Assembly: GCF_017876405.1 (NCBI RefSeq)
Contig: NZ_JAGINW010000001.1
Location: 4,415,203-4,479,202 of the forward strand
Origin: Kibdelosporangium banguiense
GTDB lineage: Bacteria; Actinomycetota; Actinomycetes; Mycobacteriales; Pseudonocardiaceae
DNA length: 64,000 nt
Direction: 5' to 3'
Part shown: positions 24,111 through 32,392 of the stretch, in pieces
Layout: every line of letters begins with the position of its first letter
How positions within the stretch are numbered: position 1 is the stretch's first letter
Program-made: the position numbers and the translations under genes
Notes under the pieces: generated by a model
Told to the model about the DNA's origin: nothing
Seen by the model: only the letters and a program-made list of their open reading frames with translations
The model's database searches: none

Positions 24111-24529
24111 ATCCTGCCGAGTTCCTGATCGACACCAGTGCGCTGGCCCGGCTCTTGCGACCGGACGCCGAGTCGTTCGGCTGGGACCAGGCTGCCGCGG
24201 CCGGGCTCATCGCGGTGTGTCCCATCACTGAGCTGGAATTCTTCTACAGCGCGAGATCATTCGCCGACCGCGAGCAGGGCATCGAGGACATGCGGTCATT
24301 GTTCGGCTGGGTGCCCATCGGTGACCGATCCTATGACCGCGCCCGGGAGGTTCAGGGTGAGCTCACCGCAAAGGGGCAGCATCGCAGCGCAGGCCCGGTG
24401 GACCTTGTTGTCGCCGCTACCGCCGAGTTGCAGGGCCTGACATTGCTCCACCGGGACCACGACTTCGAGCGCATCGCTGCGGTGACTGGCCAGGCCCTGC
24501 AGTGGTACGGACCGGTGGATGGTGGCTGA
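24107..24529 (+). CDS. VapC-family PIN-domain ribonuclease toxin
   Basis: 140 residues. The first acid is in FLIDTSALARLL, the second in CPITELEFFYSARS, and the third and fourth in GPVDLVVAATAELQGLTLLHRDHDFERIA. It is a complete PIN domain and probably an endoribonuclease held off by the adjacent antitoxin. The GTG start overlaps the antitoxin stop. Its 3' end overlaps a small ORF by 11 bases. It is a second, intact TA locus only 0.3 kb from the damaged one. Confidence 0.9.
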   Translation: MNPAEFLIDTSALARLLRPDAESFGWDQAAAAGLIAVCPITELEFFYSARSFADREQGIEDMRSLFGWVPIGDRSYDRAREVQGELTAKGQHRSAGPVDLVVAATAELQGLTLLHRDHDFERIAAVTGQALQWYGPVDGG

Positions 24530-24743
24530 CAGTTCGGCGCGTGAGCAGGTGCTGGCCGGGATCTTGCGAGAAGTCGCCGAGCAGAGGGACGCCGCGCAGG
24601 AGGAGGCAGACCCGGTCACACGTGAGCGCATGCTGCGCCATGCAAGGTCGAGAGAGGATCTCGCCGAGGAAGAGGCCGAAGCGGTTGCGGCTGACATCGC
24701 CGACAACGAACAGACCGCTCCGTTGCCTCGTCACTGTCGATAG
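24519..24743 (+). CDS. Small charged hypothetical protein after VapC
   Basis: 74 residues, starting ATG inside the vapC 3' end. The composition is strongly helical and charged (REQVLAGILREVAEQRDAAQ, then EEADPVTRERMLRHARSRED), predicting a long helix or coiled coil. I recognise no family. The overlap suggests co-transcription with vapBC. A strong hairpin lies 40 bases past its stop. It could also be a non-coding overlap. Confidence 0.5.
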   Translation: MVADSSAREQVLAGILREVAEQRDAAQEEADPVTRERMLRHARSREDLAEEEAEAVAADIADNEQTAPLPRHCR

Positions 24744-24783
24744 CTCCCAAGGCTCGCGCTGCTGCAGCAATGCTTACATTTGT

Positions 24784-24823
24784 CGACAGCGTTTCTTACG
24801 TCTGGATGTAAGGAACGCTGTCG
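24784..24823. terminator. Terminator-like hairpin after the toxin-antitoxin block
   Basis: CGACAGCGTTTCTTAC (24784-24799) pairs with GTAAGGAACGCTGTCG (24808-24823), 16 positions with a single wobble, loop of 8. It lies between the small ORF and the amphi-Trp gene. It probably ends the TA transcript, though the loop and lack of T-run leave room for another role. Confidence 0.6.
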
Positions 24824-24926
24824 TTGAGCGAGTGTCACTCGATCCGGTGGCGGGTCTGGTGCGGGTGCACGATTGAATGGCGTGCCTAGGCACCTGCAGA
24901 GGTGGGGCCCCGAGATCGGAGGTCGG

Positions 24927-25184
24927 ATGGCCGACGCAACACGGGACGTCGAGAAGGTCTACGCCACGGCTGATGTGGTGGCGAAGCTGCGCCGCCTGGC
25001 GGACGCGCTGGAGTCGGAGACGGCTTTCCGGATTCAGATCGCCGGCGAGCGGATCCGGGTTCCCGCGCGCGCCGAGTTCTCCGTCGAGCATGAGCGTGGC
25101 GATGGGGAAGAGGAGATCGAGTTCCAGCTCAAGTGGACACTCGAGGACGATGACGACGAGGACGACGACGAGAAGGTCGTCTAG
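24927..25184 (+). CDS. Amphi-Trp domain protein
   Basis: 85 residues from ATG 24927, preceded by GGAGGTCGG. It matches the small amphi-Trp domain proteins of archaea and actinobacteria: VEKVYATADVVAKLRRLADAL, an ERIRVPA strand, and FSVEHERGDGEEEIEFQLKW with the conserved Trp. It ends in a very acidic tail (eight D/E in a row, then KVV). The function of the family is unknown. No partner is evident; the next gene has its own promoter. Confidence 0.75.
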   Translation: MADATRDVEKVYATADVVAKLRRLADALESETAFRIQIAGERIRVPARAEFSVEHERGDGEEEIEFQLKWTLEDDDDEDDDEKVV

Positions 25185-25214
25185 TTCCTGCGCCTTGCGG
25201 CCGGCGCCGGCGCG

Positions 25215-25250
25215 TTGACACGTGACATTTTGGTCACCTATCGTCGTGGG
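25215..25250 (+). promoter_or_regulatory. Promoter with operator in the spacer, leaderless start
   Basis: TTGACA (25215-25220) and TATCGT (25239-25244) form a minus-35/minus-10 pair with an 18-bp spacer. Inside the spacer GTGAC (25222-25226) and GTCAC (25233-25237) form a perfect inverted repeat. Transcription from this promoter would begin at about 25251, exactly the GTG start of the ArsR-like gene, so the mRNA is probably leaderless and self-repressed. Confidence 0.65.
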
Positions 25251-25988
25251 GTGACCGACGACGACCGTGTCTTCAAGGCGCTGGCCGACAAGACGCGCAG
25301 GCGGCTGCTTGACCGGCTGTTCGCGCGCGACGGCCGGACGTTGTCGGACCTTGAATCCGAAGAGGACATGACGCGGTTCGGCGTGATGAAGCATCTCAAG
25401 CAGCTTGAGGACGCCGGCCTGGTCACCACCCGGAAATCCGGCCGGGAGAAACTGCATTTTCTCAACGTGGTGCCGATCAGGCTCATCCACGACCGATGGA
25501 TCGACAAGTACACCGAGCCGCAGGTGGCCGCACTCGTCCAGCTGAAGACCCAGCTGGAGAACCCCGTGGCCGTGCAGGTGCACCGCATCTACGTCAAGGC
25601 GGCGCCGGAGGCGATCTGGAGTGCCATCACCGACCCGGAATGGTCGGTGCGCTATGGCTTTCGCGGCCCGGTTTCGTACGAACTGCGGCCCGGTGGTGTG
25701 TTCAAGGTGCCGGCCGGTGTGGACTCGACGAGCGTTTTGGTCGAGGGTGAGGTCATCGAGGCCGACCCGCCGCGCCGGCTCGTGCAGACGTGGCGCCCGA
25801 CCTGGCTTGGCGAACCGGCTACGCGTCTGACCTACGAGATCAAAGAGGGCCGGAACGGCGTCTGCTCACTGACTGTCACACATGACGTTCGCGATGCTCC
25901 GCGGACCGCCGCACAGGTGGGCGGCGGCTGGGCCGAGGTGCTCAGCGATCTCAAGACGTTGCTGGAGACGGGTTCCAGCCTTTATTAG
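25251..25988 (+). CDS. ArsR-type winged helix fused to SRPBCC (AHSA1-like) domain
   Basis: 245 residues. Residues 1-85 form a metal-free ArsR-like winged helix (VFKALADKTRRRLLDRLFAR, MTRFGVMKHLKQLEDAGLVT). Residues 105-245 form a START/AHSA1-like ligand-binding cup (VHRIYVKAAPEAIWSAITDP, YELRPGGVFKVPAG, RRLVQTWRPTW, LTVTHDVRDAP, GGWAEVLSDLKTLLETG). No Cys metal site is seen in the ArsR part. The fusion suggests a one-component sensor binding a hydrophobic ligand. The GTG at 25251 coincides with the predicted transcription start. Confidence 0.85.
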   Translation: MTDDDRVFKALADKTRRRLLDRLFARDGRTLSDLESEEDMTRFGVMKHLKQLEDAGLVTTRKSGREKLHFLNVVPIRLIHDRWIDKYTEPQVAALVQLKTQLENPVAVQVHRIYVKAAPEAIWSAITDPEWSVRYGFRGPVSYELRPGGVFKVPAGVDSTSVLVEGEVIEADPPRRLVQTWRPTWLGEPATRLTYEIKEGRNGVCSLTVTHDVRDAPRTAAQVGGGWAEVLSDLKTLLETGSSLY

Positions 25989-26002
25989 GGATACTGGGCA
26001 GC

Positions 26003-26356
26003 ATGGAGATCTGGGTCAACCCGGCGTGCTCGAAATGCCGGTCCGCGGTGAAGATGCTCGACGAGGCCGGTGCCGATTACACGATCCGGCGATATCTGGA
26101 GGAGCCGCCGACCGCGCAGGAACTCGGCGACGTGCTCACGCGGCTCGGCTTGGAGCCATGGGACATCGTCCGGACCGCCGAGCCGGTGGCCAAAGAACTG
26201 GATGTCAAGAGCTGGGGCCGCACACCGGCCGACCGGGACCGCTGGATCGAGGCGATGGCCGCTCATCCGATCCTGATCCAACGGCCGATCATCACGGCCG
26301 ATGACGGCACCACAGTGGTGGGCCGTTCCGAAGACGCGGTCCGGTCGGTGCTCTAG
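26003..26356 (+). CDS. ArsC/Spx-family protein
   Basis: 117 residues with a thioredoxin-like fold of the ArsC/Spx family. The N-terminal active site is NPACSKCRSA, with the reactive Cys followed by a second Cys three residues later; many family members have Ser there. Further marks are YTIRRYLEEPPTAQEL and HPILIQRPIITADDGT. Enzymes of this family reduce arsenate with glutaredoxin or mycoredoxin; others are regulators. It lies 14 bp after the ArsR-SRPBCC gene, but no arsenite pump is present, so a role in arsenic resistance is unproven. Confidence 0.85.
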   Translation: MEIWVNPACSKCRSAVKMLDEAGADYTIRRYLEEPPTAQELGDVLTRLGLEPWDIVRTAEPVAKELDVKSWGRTPADRDRWIEAMAAHPILIQRPIITADDGTTVVGRSEDAVRSVL

Positions 26357-26428
26357 CCGGTCTCGCATCGACTTGCGGCTGAGGCATAAAGCCGATCCAC
26401 TCAGGACGCCTGCGGGACGATCAAGGTC

Positions 26429-28210
26429 GTGCGCACTCGGCTGGGGATCCTGGGATCGGCGCTGATCTTGTGCCTGACTGCCTGTACCAGCCCGGATCCG
26501 GGTGGTCGTCAGCCGCTGAACACCGACAAGGTGACCGATGCGGGGCCGGAGATCTGTTCTCTGCTGCCGAAACAGGCCATAGCACATCTGACCGCCCGCG
26601 CCGAGGAGAATCTGACAGCTGTCGGTGACCTGCCAGTCGGGCCGGACACGGACCGTGGTCAATGCGACGTGCTTGTCTCGGAGGGAGAATCGCGACAGAC
26701 AGTAGCGCGGCTCCGGATCGACACGAATCAGGCAGGCGCGGTTGTTCGTGTCAATGAAGCGATTCAGATAGCTCAGGAACGTGGCGCACGCACGCCGTTG
26801 CCCAACCCGTTGCGGAAAGGCAACGAGGCGGCGCCATCCATCTCGCTCGCCATCAAATGCGGTAACCGTCCTGTCCAAATCGGAATCGACATCACCGGAT
26901 ACGACACGCGCCGCAACACCGTTGACGCGGACCTGGCCGATCTGTCCGGTGTGGTGGCGTCGAAGTACGGCGGCAGGCTCGGTTGCCGGTCCGAGGTCGC
27001 GCCGCCGCTCGAGGAGGAACAACGCGGCAACGTCCTGATGAAGGCCGGTAACGGCGACACGGATGTCCCAAGTGGACCGTCACCGGGGCCGTCGGCCAGC
27101 ATCGGTCTTGTCGAGGCGATCACGACCGCGCCCGACGGAACTGTCTACTTCGTGGGGCGTAAGTACTCGGTGGACGTCAGCCCGCGAAGCGTCGAAGGCG
27201 ACACCGCGCCGTGGGGACAGAGCCTGCGGATCCTACGGATCCGTACCGACGGTGTCGTCGAAGTGGCGTGGGATCCGAACCTGGCGCCGTTCTCGGTGAA
27301 CGCCAGCCCAGTTCCCGGTGACATTCCGGAGAAACTCCGGTTACAGGGCCGGGACACGTTGGGTGCGGTGAGTGCGTTGACCTTGCACAAGGACCAGGTC
27401 TGGCTCGTACCGACGAACGCAACGTCCAAACAGGCCGGTGGGACGCTGTCCCGGCCGGTGCGGATCGTCCAGCTCAACGGCGGACGCGCAGTCGACCTCC
27501 GTGCGATCAAGGCGCCCAACGACGCCGACTCCAGCCGGATCAAGGATCCAGCGGGGCGGCCGATCCCCAATTCGATCGACCTCTGGAACGAAAGCCAGTT
27601 CTCCGCGGTCAGTTTCGACGGCGAAACACCCGTGCTGCTTGACAGCGCGCACGCCCGCGTCTGGCGAGTCGACGCTCTGCGCGACGGCAAGATCCTCGAC
27701 GCGACAGTCTTCCCAGCCGTTACTCAGATTGCCGCGGGCAGCAGCACCGCCGCGCTCACCGGCGGCCGGTTCGCCGTCAGCACCCCACAAGGCGGGATCA
27801 GCGTCCTCAACAGCCGCGGCCAAGTCCCCGTCGGCTTCCCCACTGTCAGCGCACAGATAGACGGCGTCGGCCTCAGCCCGCTGGAACTCGGCCGCCGCCA
27901 GCTGGCCGGCGCGGGCGACGACATCCTCGTCCACGCCATGACCAGCCAGATCAACGCCCCAGCCGTGGTCCGCGTCAACAGCAAAGACGGCACAGCCCGC
28001 ACAATCCAGGTCAGCGGCTACCCAGGCTCCCGTGACCCATCCAGCAACGTCGACACAACCCGTTTCGCCCGGACCTTCGGCACAGCCGCCAACGCCACCC
28101 GCCTCTTCGCCACCGGCTGGCCGGTCTCAGCCCTGGGAGCCGTCGGCCAGAACATCCTCATGGCGCCCTTCGGGGCCCGAATCCTCTACGAACTCGTGCC
28201 CCGCCGCTGA
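26429..28210 (+). CDS. Large lipoprotein, DUF3558-like N-terminus
   Basis: 593 residues from GTG 26429. The signal peptide has lipobox LTAC (Cys19). Residues 35-190 (ICSLLPKQAIAHLT, GQCDVLV, KCGNRPVQIGIDI, GCRSEVAPP) resemble the DUF3558 surface lipoproteins of actinomycetes, with paired cysteines. Residues 220-593 look like repeated beta blades (TTAPDGTVYFVGRKYSVD, VSALTLHKDQVWLVPTN, FSAVSFDGETPVLLDSAHAR, GRFAVSTPQGGISVLNSRGQ), so a beta-propeller is likely. Its function is unknown. Codon use is more mixed at the 5' end than later. Confidence 0.75.
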   Translation: MRTRLGILGSALILCLTACTSPDPGGRQPLNTDKVTDAGPEICSLLPKQAIAHLTARAEENLTAVGDLPVGPDTDRGQCDVLVSEGESRQTVARLRIDTNQAGAVVRVNEAIQIAQERGARTPLPNPLRKGNEAAPSISLAIKCGNRPVQIGIDITGYDTRRNTVDADLADLSGVVASKYGGRLGCRSEVAPPLEEEQRGNVLMKAGNGDTDVPSGPSPGPSASIGLVEAITTAPDGTVYFVGRKYSVDVSPRSVEGDTAPWGQSLRILRIRTDGVVEVAWDPNLAPFSVNASPVPGDIPEKLRLQGRDTLGAVSALTLHKDQVWLVPTNATSKQAGGTLSRPVRIVQLNGGRAVDLRAIKAPNDADSSRIKDPAGRPIPNSIDLWNESQFSAVSFDGETPVLLDSAHARVWRVDALRDGKILDATVFPAVTQIAAGSSTAALTGGRFAVSTPQGGISVLNSRGQVPVGFPTVSAQIDGVGLSPLELGRRQLAGAGDDILVHAMTSQINAPAVVRVNSKDGTARTIQVSGYPGSRDPSSNVDTTRFARTFGTAANATRLFATGWPVSALGAVGQNILMAPFGARILYELVPRR

Positions 28211-28247
28211 CCGAGGCGCGTGCCTCAAACACCCAGACGAGGCCTCC

Positions 28248-28403
28248 GGCCCCCCGTTTTCCATGCTACTCAGGGGGTCCGACAAGCGTCCTCAGTCTTG
28301 ATCTTGGGGACGCAGGCTGTCCACAGGGGGCTGTTGCCTCGGAGGCGACCGTTTTCTGTCAGTCCCCACCGGTAGGCTGGAAATCGGGGGGCCGAGGGCC
28401 GCC
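28248..28403. repeat. Intergenic element, copy A
   Basis: This 156-bp stretch shares ordered blocks with 35979-36143: GGCCCCC(C)GTTT-x-CCA, then GGGGTC-x-GACAAG, then GTCCACAG, then GTAGGCTGGA followed by CGGGG, GAGG and CCGCC. Between the blocks the copies diverge. It follows the lipoprotein stop. CTGTCCACA at 28317-28325 is a one-mismatch DnaA-box-like sequence. It has no coding potential and may be a MITE-like or gene-remnant repeat. Confidence 0.5.
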
Positions 28404-28428
28404 CCAAGGCGAAATGGTGCGGGGGTTT

Positions 28429-28683
28429 TCAGCGGCGCCAGCTGGTGCGGCGGCGGATCTGGTCGATCACGAGCAGGATGATCAGGCCCGTTCCGGTGCC
28501 GATCAGCCAGAGGTCCTCGGTGCGGCCGGTGTGGTTGCCGATGAGCATGATGAACATCGCGAAGGCGGTGAACCAGCCGGCGATCCGGGTGCCCTTGGGG
28601 AAGCTGCCGTGCCAGCCCCATTCGGCCGACGGCTCGTCCTGCGGGCTGACGGTGTGCGCCGGAGCCTTTTCAGAGCTCGCCAC
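28429..28683 (-). CDS. DUF2631 membrane protein
   Basis: 84 residues with a hydrophilic N-terminus containing the family motif DEPSAEWGWHG and two membrane helices (GWFTAFAMFIMLIGNH, LWLIGTGTGLIILLVID), ending in a basic RRRTSWRR. DUF2631 proteins occur next to dxr in mycobacteria and relatives. The function is unknown. The gene is divergent from dxr with 89 bp between them, holding the GTGCCT/AGGCAC palindrome at 28739-28751. Confidence 0.88.
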   Translation of the reverse strand: MASSEKAPAHTVSPQDEPSAEWGWHGSFPKGTRIAGWFTAFAMFIMLIGNHTGRTEDLWLIGTGTGLIILLVIDQIRRRTSWRR

Positions 28684-28772
28684 GGTCCCTCCTTGTTCAC
28701 GCTGCCAACATCGGTAATGGTCCCATACCCGGCCACCGGTGCCTCAGGCACGGTCGGCGACAATAGGCGGCG

Positions 28773-29918
28773 ATGTCCGCAAACATTCGCTCTGTCATCC
28801 TCCTCGGCTCCACCGGGTCGGTCGGTACCCAGGCGCTCGAGGTGATCGCGGCCAACCCGGACAAGTTCCGGGTCGTCGGGCTCGCTGCGGGTGGTGCCAA
28901 CCCCGCTGTACTGGCAAAACAGGCTCAGGACTTCGGCGTCAAGAACGTCGCGGTGCCACAGGGCGGCACCGGATTCGGTGACGCCAGGGTGTTCACCGGG
29001 CCGCGCGCCGTCCTCGATCTGATCGAGGCGGTGCCCGCGGATGTGATTCTCAACGCGATCACCGGATCGCGTGGTCTTGAGCCGACGCTGCACGCTCTCA
29101 AGACCGGCGCCCGGCTGGCGCTGGCCAACAAGGAGTCGTTGATCGCGGGCGGCCCGCTCGTGCTCGAAGCGGCTCAACCGGGCCAGATCGTGCCGGTCGA
29201 CTCCGAGCACTCCGCGGTCGCCCAGTGCCTGCGGGGCGGGCGGGCCGAAGAGGTCGAGCGGCTCGTTGTCACCGCATCGGGTGGTCCGTTCCGGGGCTGG
29301 GCCAAGGCCGACCTGCAGAGCGTCACGCCCGAGGCCGCGATGGCGCACCCGACCTGGTCGATGGGCCCGGTCATCACGATCAACTCGGCCACCCTGGTCA
29401 ACAAGGGTCTTGAGGTCATCGAGGCGCACCTGCTGTTCGGCGTCCCGTATGACCGGATCGACGTGGTCGTCCACCCGCAGTCGATCATTCACTCCATGGT
29501 CACGTTCAGTGACGGGTCCACGCTGGCGCAGGCCAGCCCGCCGGATATGCGCCTGCCGATTTCGCTCGCGCTCGGCTGGCCGGACCGTCTGCCCGGCTCG
29601 GCGCAGCGCTCCAGGTTCGACGAACCCACGGCCTGGACCTTCGAACCGCTGGACGACGACACGTTTCCCGCGGTCAGGCTGGCCCGGCAGGCCGGCGAGA
29701 CCGGTGGCTGCCACCCGGCCATCTACAACGCCGCGAACGAGGAGGCAGTGGCCGCTTTCCTAGAGCTGAACGTGGGCTTCACCTCGATCGTGGACACTGT
29801 GCAACGAGTACTGGCGCAGGCCGATGCCTGGCGAGGGACCCCGGGCGGTGTCGAGGAGGTCCTCGCGGCTGAGGACTGGGCACGGGCACGGGCCCGCGAA
29901 CATCTCGGAAGGAACTGA
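28773..29918 (+). CDS. dxr: 1-deoxy-D-xylulose-5-phosphate reductoisomerase
   Basis: Second step of the MEP isoprenoid pathway: DXP plus NADPH gives MEP; it is the fosmidomycin target. It is 381 residues. The NADPH site is ILLGSTGSVGTQALEV. Substrate and metal sites are LANKESLIAGG, VPVDSEHSAVAQCL, TASGGPFRGW and HPTWSMGPVITINSATLVNKGLE. Near the C-terminus NAANEEAVAAFL is present. It is followed 2 bases later by rip1, and then ispG of the same pathway. Confidence 0.97.
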   Translation: MSANIRSVILLGSTGSVGTQALEVIAANPDKFRVVGLAAGGANPAVLAKQAQDFGVKNVAVPQGGTGFGDARVFTGPRAVLDLIEAVPADVILNAITGSRGLEPTLHALKTGARLALANKESLIAGGPLVLEAAQPGQIVPVDSEHSAVAQCLRGGRAEEVERLVVTASGGPFRGWAKADLQSVTPEAAMAHPTWSMGPVITINSATLVNKGLEVIEAHLLFGVPYDRIDVVVHPQSIIHSMVTFSDGSTLAQASPPDMRLPISLALGWPDRLPGSAQRSRFDEPTAWTFEPLDDDTFPAVRLARQAGETGGCHPAIYNAANEEAVAAFLELNVGFTSIVDTVQRVLAQADAWRGTPGGVEEVLAAEDWARARAREHLGRN

Positions 29919-29920
29919 CC

Positions 29921-31132
29921 GTGGAGTTGATCTTCGGAATCGTGCTGTTCGCGCTCGGCATCGGCCTGTCGGTCGCGCTGCACGAGGCCGGGCACATGTT
30001 CACGGCCAAGTGGTTCGGCATGAAGGTGCGCCGCTACTTCATCGGCTTCGGCCCGAAGATCTTCTCCTTCAAGCGCGGTGAGACCGAGTACGGCCTGAAG
30101 GCGATCCCCGGCGGCGGCTTCTGCGACATCGCCGGCATGACCGCGATGGACGAGCTCACACCGGACGAGGAAAAGCGCGCGATGTGGCGCTATCCCGCCT
30201 GGAAGCGCGTGGTGGTGATGGTCGCCGGGTCGATCTCGCACTTCATCCTCGGCTTCATCCTGCTCTACATCCTCGCCGCCAGCATGGGACTGCCCAACCT
30301 GGTCGACAAGCCGGTGATCGCCAGCACGTCGTGTGTCCAGAACGACACTCTCAACCAGGACCCGAACACTCCCCGGCCACAGTGCTCACCCAGCGACCGG
30401 TCGCCCGCGCGGGATGCCGGGCTGCAGGCGGGTGACCTGGTCGTGGCGGTGAACGGCAAGGACACCAAGACCTTCAGCGACCTGCGCGCCACTCTGAAGC
30501 CGCTGTCGGGCCCGCAGCAGATCACCGTCGAGCGGGACGGTCAGGACCGGACGTTCACTGTGGACGTCGCGGTCGCGCAGCGCCTGGCCCAGAAGGGTGA
30601 CCAGCGGGTGCTGGACCCGCAGGGCAGCATCGGCGTCTTCCAGGAGCGGATATTCGAGTACAACGCCTGGAACGCGGTCGGTGGCACTGTCGGCTTCACG
30701 GGTGACATGTTCGTCAAGACCTGGGAAGGCCTGATGCGCTTCCCCGAGCGGCTGCCCGCTGTGGTGAAGGCCATCGGTGGCGGCGAGCGCGACCCCGACA
30801 CGCCGATCAGTGTCGTGGGCGCGAGTAGACTCGGTGGCGAAGCGATCGAACGCGGCTTGTGGGACCTGGTTCTGCTGCTGCTGGCGAGCCTGAACTTCTT
30901 CATCGGCGTGTTCAACCTGCTACCGCTGTTGCCGCTGGATGGGGGACACGTCGCGGTGATCGTCTACGAGAAGGTCCGCAACGCGTTCCGCCGCATGCGC
31001 GGCAAACCGGCGGGTGGTCCCGTGGACTACACGAAGCTGATGGGGCTCACCATGGTGGTGGTCTTCATCGGCGGTGCGGTGATGCTGCTCACGATCACCG
31101 CCGACATTGTCAACCCGATCACGCTCAACTAG
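29921..31132 (+). CDS. rip1: Site-2 intramembrane zinc metalloprotease (RseP/Rip1)
   Basis: 403 residues, M50 family. The active site HEAGH is in the first helix (ALHEAGHMFTAKWFGMK), and the second metal motif is LLPLLPLDGGH in the third. A PDZ domain near residues 150-225 has AGLQAGDLVVAVNGKDTKTF. In mycobacteria the orthologue Rip1 cleaves anti-sigma factors and controls envelope lipids. The GTG start lies 2 bases after the dxr stop. ispG follows after 10 bases, so these three form one operon. Confidence 0.95.
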   Translation: MELIFGIVLFALGIGLSVALHEAGHMFTAKWFGMKVRRYFIGFGPKIFSFKRGETEYGLKAIPGGGFCDIAGMTAMDELTPDEEKRAMWRYPAWKRVVVMVAGSISHFILGFILLYILAASMGLPNLVDKPVIASTSCVQNDTLNQDPNTPRPQCSPSDRSPARDAGLQAGDLVVAVNGKDTKTFSDLRATLKPLSGPQQITVERDGQDRTFTVDVAVAQRLAQKGDQRVLDPQGSIGVFQERIFEYNAWNAVGGTVGFTGDMFVKTWEGLMRFPERLPAVVKAIGGGERDPDTPISVVGASRLGGEAIERGLWDLVLLLLASLNFFIGVFNLLPLLPLDGGHVAVIVYEKVRNAFRRMRGKPAGGPVDYTKLMGLTMVVVFIGGAVMLLTITADIVNPITLN

Positions 31133-31142
31133 AGGAGTTGTC

Positions 31143-32297
31143 ATGACCAGCGGCGAAGTGCTGCTCGGCATGCCGTCACTGCCGCCGCCGGTCTTGTCAG
31201 AGAGGCGTAAGACCCGGCAGCTGATGGTCGGTTCGGTCGGTGTGGGCAGTGAGTTCCCGGTCTCGGTGCAGTCGATGACCACGACCGTGACCGCGGACGT
31301 GAACGCCACCCTGCAGCAGATCGCGGAGCTGACCGCGGCGGGCTGTGACATCGTGCGGGTGGCCTGCCCGTCGCAGGACGACGCCGAAGCGTTGCCGGCG
31401 ATCGCGCGCAAGTCGCAGATCCCGGTGATCGCCGACATCCACTTCCAGCCGAAGTACGTCTTCGCCGCGATCGAGGCCGGGTGCGCCGCGGTGCGGGTCA
31501 ACCCGGGCAACATCAAGAAGTTCGACGACAAGGTCAAAGAGATCGCGGCCGCGGCGCGCGACCACGGCACGCCGATCCGCATCGGGGTGAACGCGGGTTC
31601 GCTGGATCCGCGGCTGCTGGCCAAGTACGGCAAGGCGACGCCCGAGGCGCTGGTGGAGTCCGCGCTGTGGGAGGCGTCGCTGTTCGCCGAGCACGACTTC
31701 CACGACATCAAGATCTCGGTCAAGCACAACGACCCGGTGGTGATGATCCGGGCGTACGAGCTGCTGGCGGAGTCGTGTGACTACCCGTTGCACCTGGGCG
31801 TGACCGAGGCCGGTCCGGCGTTCCAGGGCACGATCAAGTCCGCGGTGGCCTTCGGCGCGCTGCTGCGCCAGGGCATCGGCGACACGATCCGGGTCTCGCT
31901 GTCCGCGCCGCCGGTGGAGGAGGTCAAGGTCGGCACGCAGATCCTGCAGTCGCTGAACCTGCGGCCGCGCAAGCTGGAGATCGTGTCGTGCCCGTCGTGC
32001 GGCCGGGCACAGGTGGATGTGTACAAACTGGCCGATGAGGTCACGGCGGGCCTGGAGGGGATGGAGGTTCCGCTCCGGGTCGCGGTGATGGGGTGTGTCG
32101 TGAATGGACCGGGCGAGGCCCGGGAGGCCGATCTGGGCGTGGCGTCCGGCAACGGCAAGGGCCAGATCTTCGTGCGCGGCAAAGTCATCAAGACCGTGCC
32201 CGAACACCAGATCGTGGAGACCCTGATCGAAGAGGCGATGCGCATCGCCGAGGACATGGAGCCGGTCGAGGGCTCGCCCGTCGTCACGGTGTCCTGA
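31143..32297 (+). CDS. ispG: 4-hydroxy-3-methylbut-2-en-1-yl diphosphate synthase
   Basis: Fe-S enzyme of the MEP pathway (MEcPP to HMBPP), 384 residues. The TIM-barrel part begins VGSEFPVSVQSMTTT and has VADIHFQPKY and VRVNPGNIK. The 4Fe-4S ligands are in SCPSCGRAQ and GCVVNGPGEA near the C-terminus. ATG 31143 has GAGGAG upstream. It is in an operon with dxr and rip1. Confidence 0.97.
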   Translation: MTSGEVLLGMPSLPPPVLSERRKTRQLMVGSVGVGSEFPVSVQSMTTTVTADVNATLQQIAELTAAGCDIVRVACPSQDDAEALPAIARKSQIPVIADIHFQPKYVFAAIEAGCAAVRVNPGNIKKFDDKVKEIAAAARDHGTPIRIGVNAGSLDPRLLAKYGKATPEALVESALWEASLFAEHDFHDIKISVKHNDPVVMIRAYELLAESCDYPLHLGVTEAGPAFQGTIKSAVAFGALLRQGIGDTIRVSLSAPPVEEVKVGTQILQSLNLRPRKLEIVSCPSCGRAQVDVYKLADEVTAGLEGMEVPLRVAVMGCVVNGPGEAREADLGVASGNGKGQIFVRGKVIKTVPEHQIVETLIEEAMRIAEDMEPVEGSPVVTVS

Positions 32298-32392
32298 CCC
32301 AGCAGTTCGGTGGTGGCCGGAGACGGTGCCTGATTCGACGGGTTGGGCACTTGGACTCCTCGATTCGGTGGTTCATCTGGCACGCTTAGTAG

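Noticed and set aside
25251..26356. Arsenic-resistance operon (ArsR plus ArsC)
   Set aside because: The ArsR domain is fused to SRPBCC and lacks metal-binding cysteines, the ArsC relative may be Spx-like, and no arsenite efflux gene is present.
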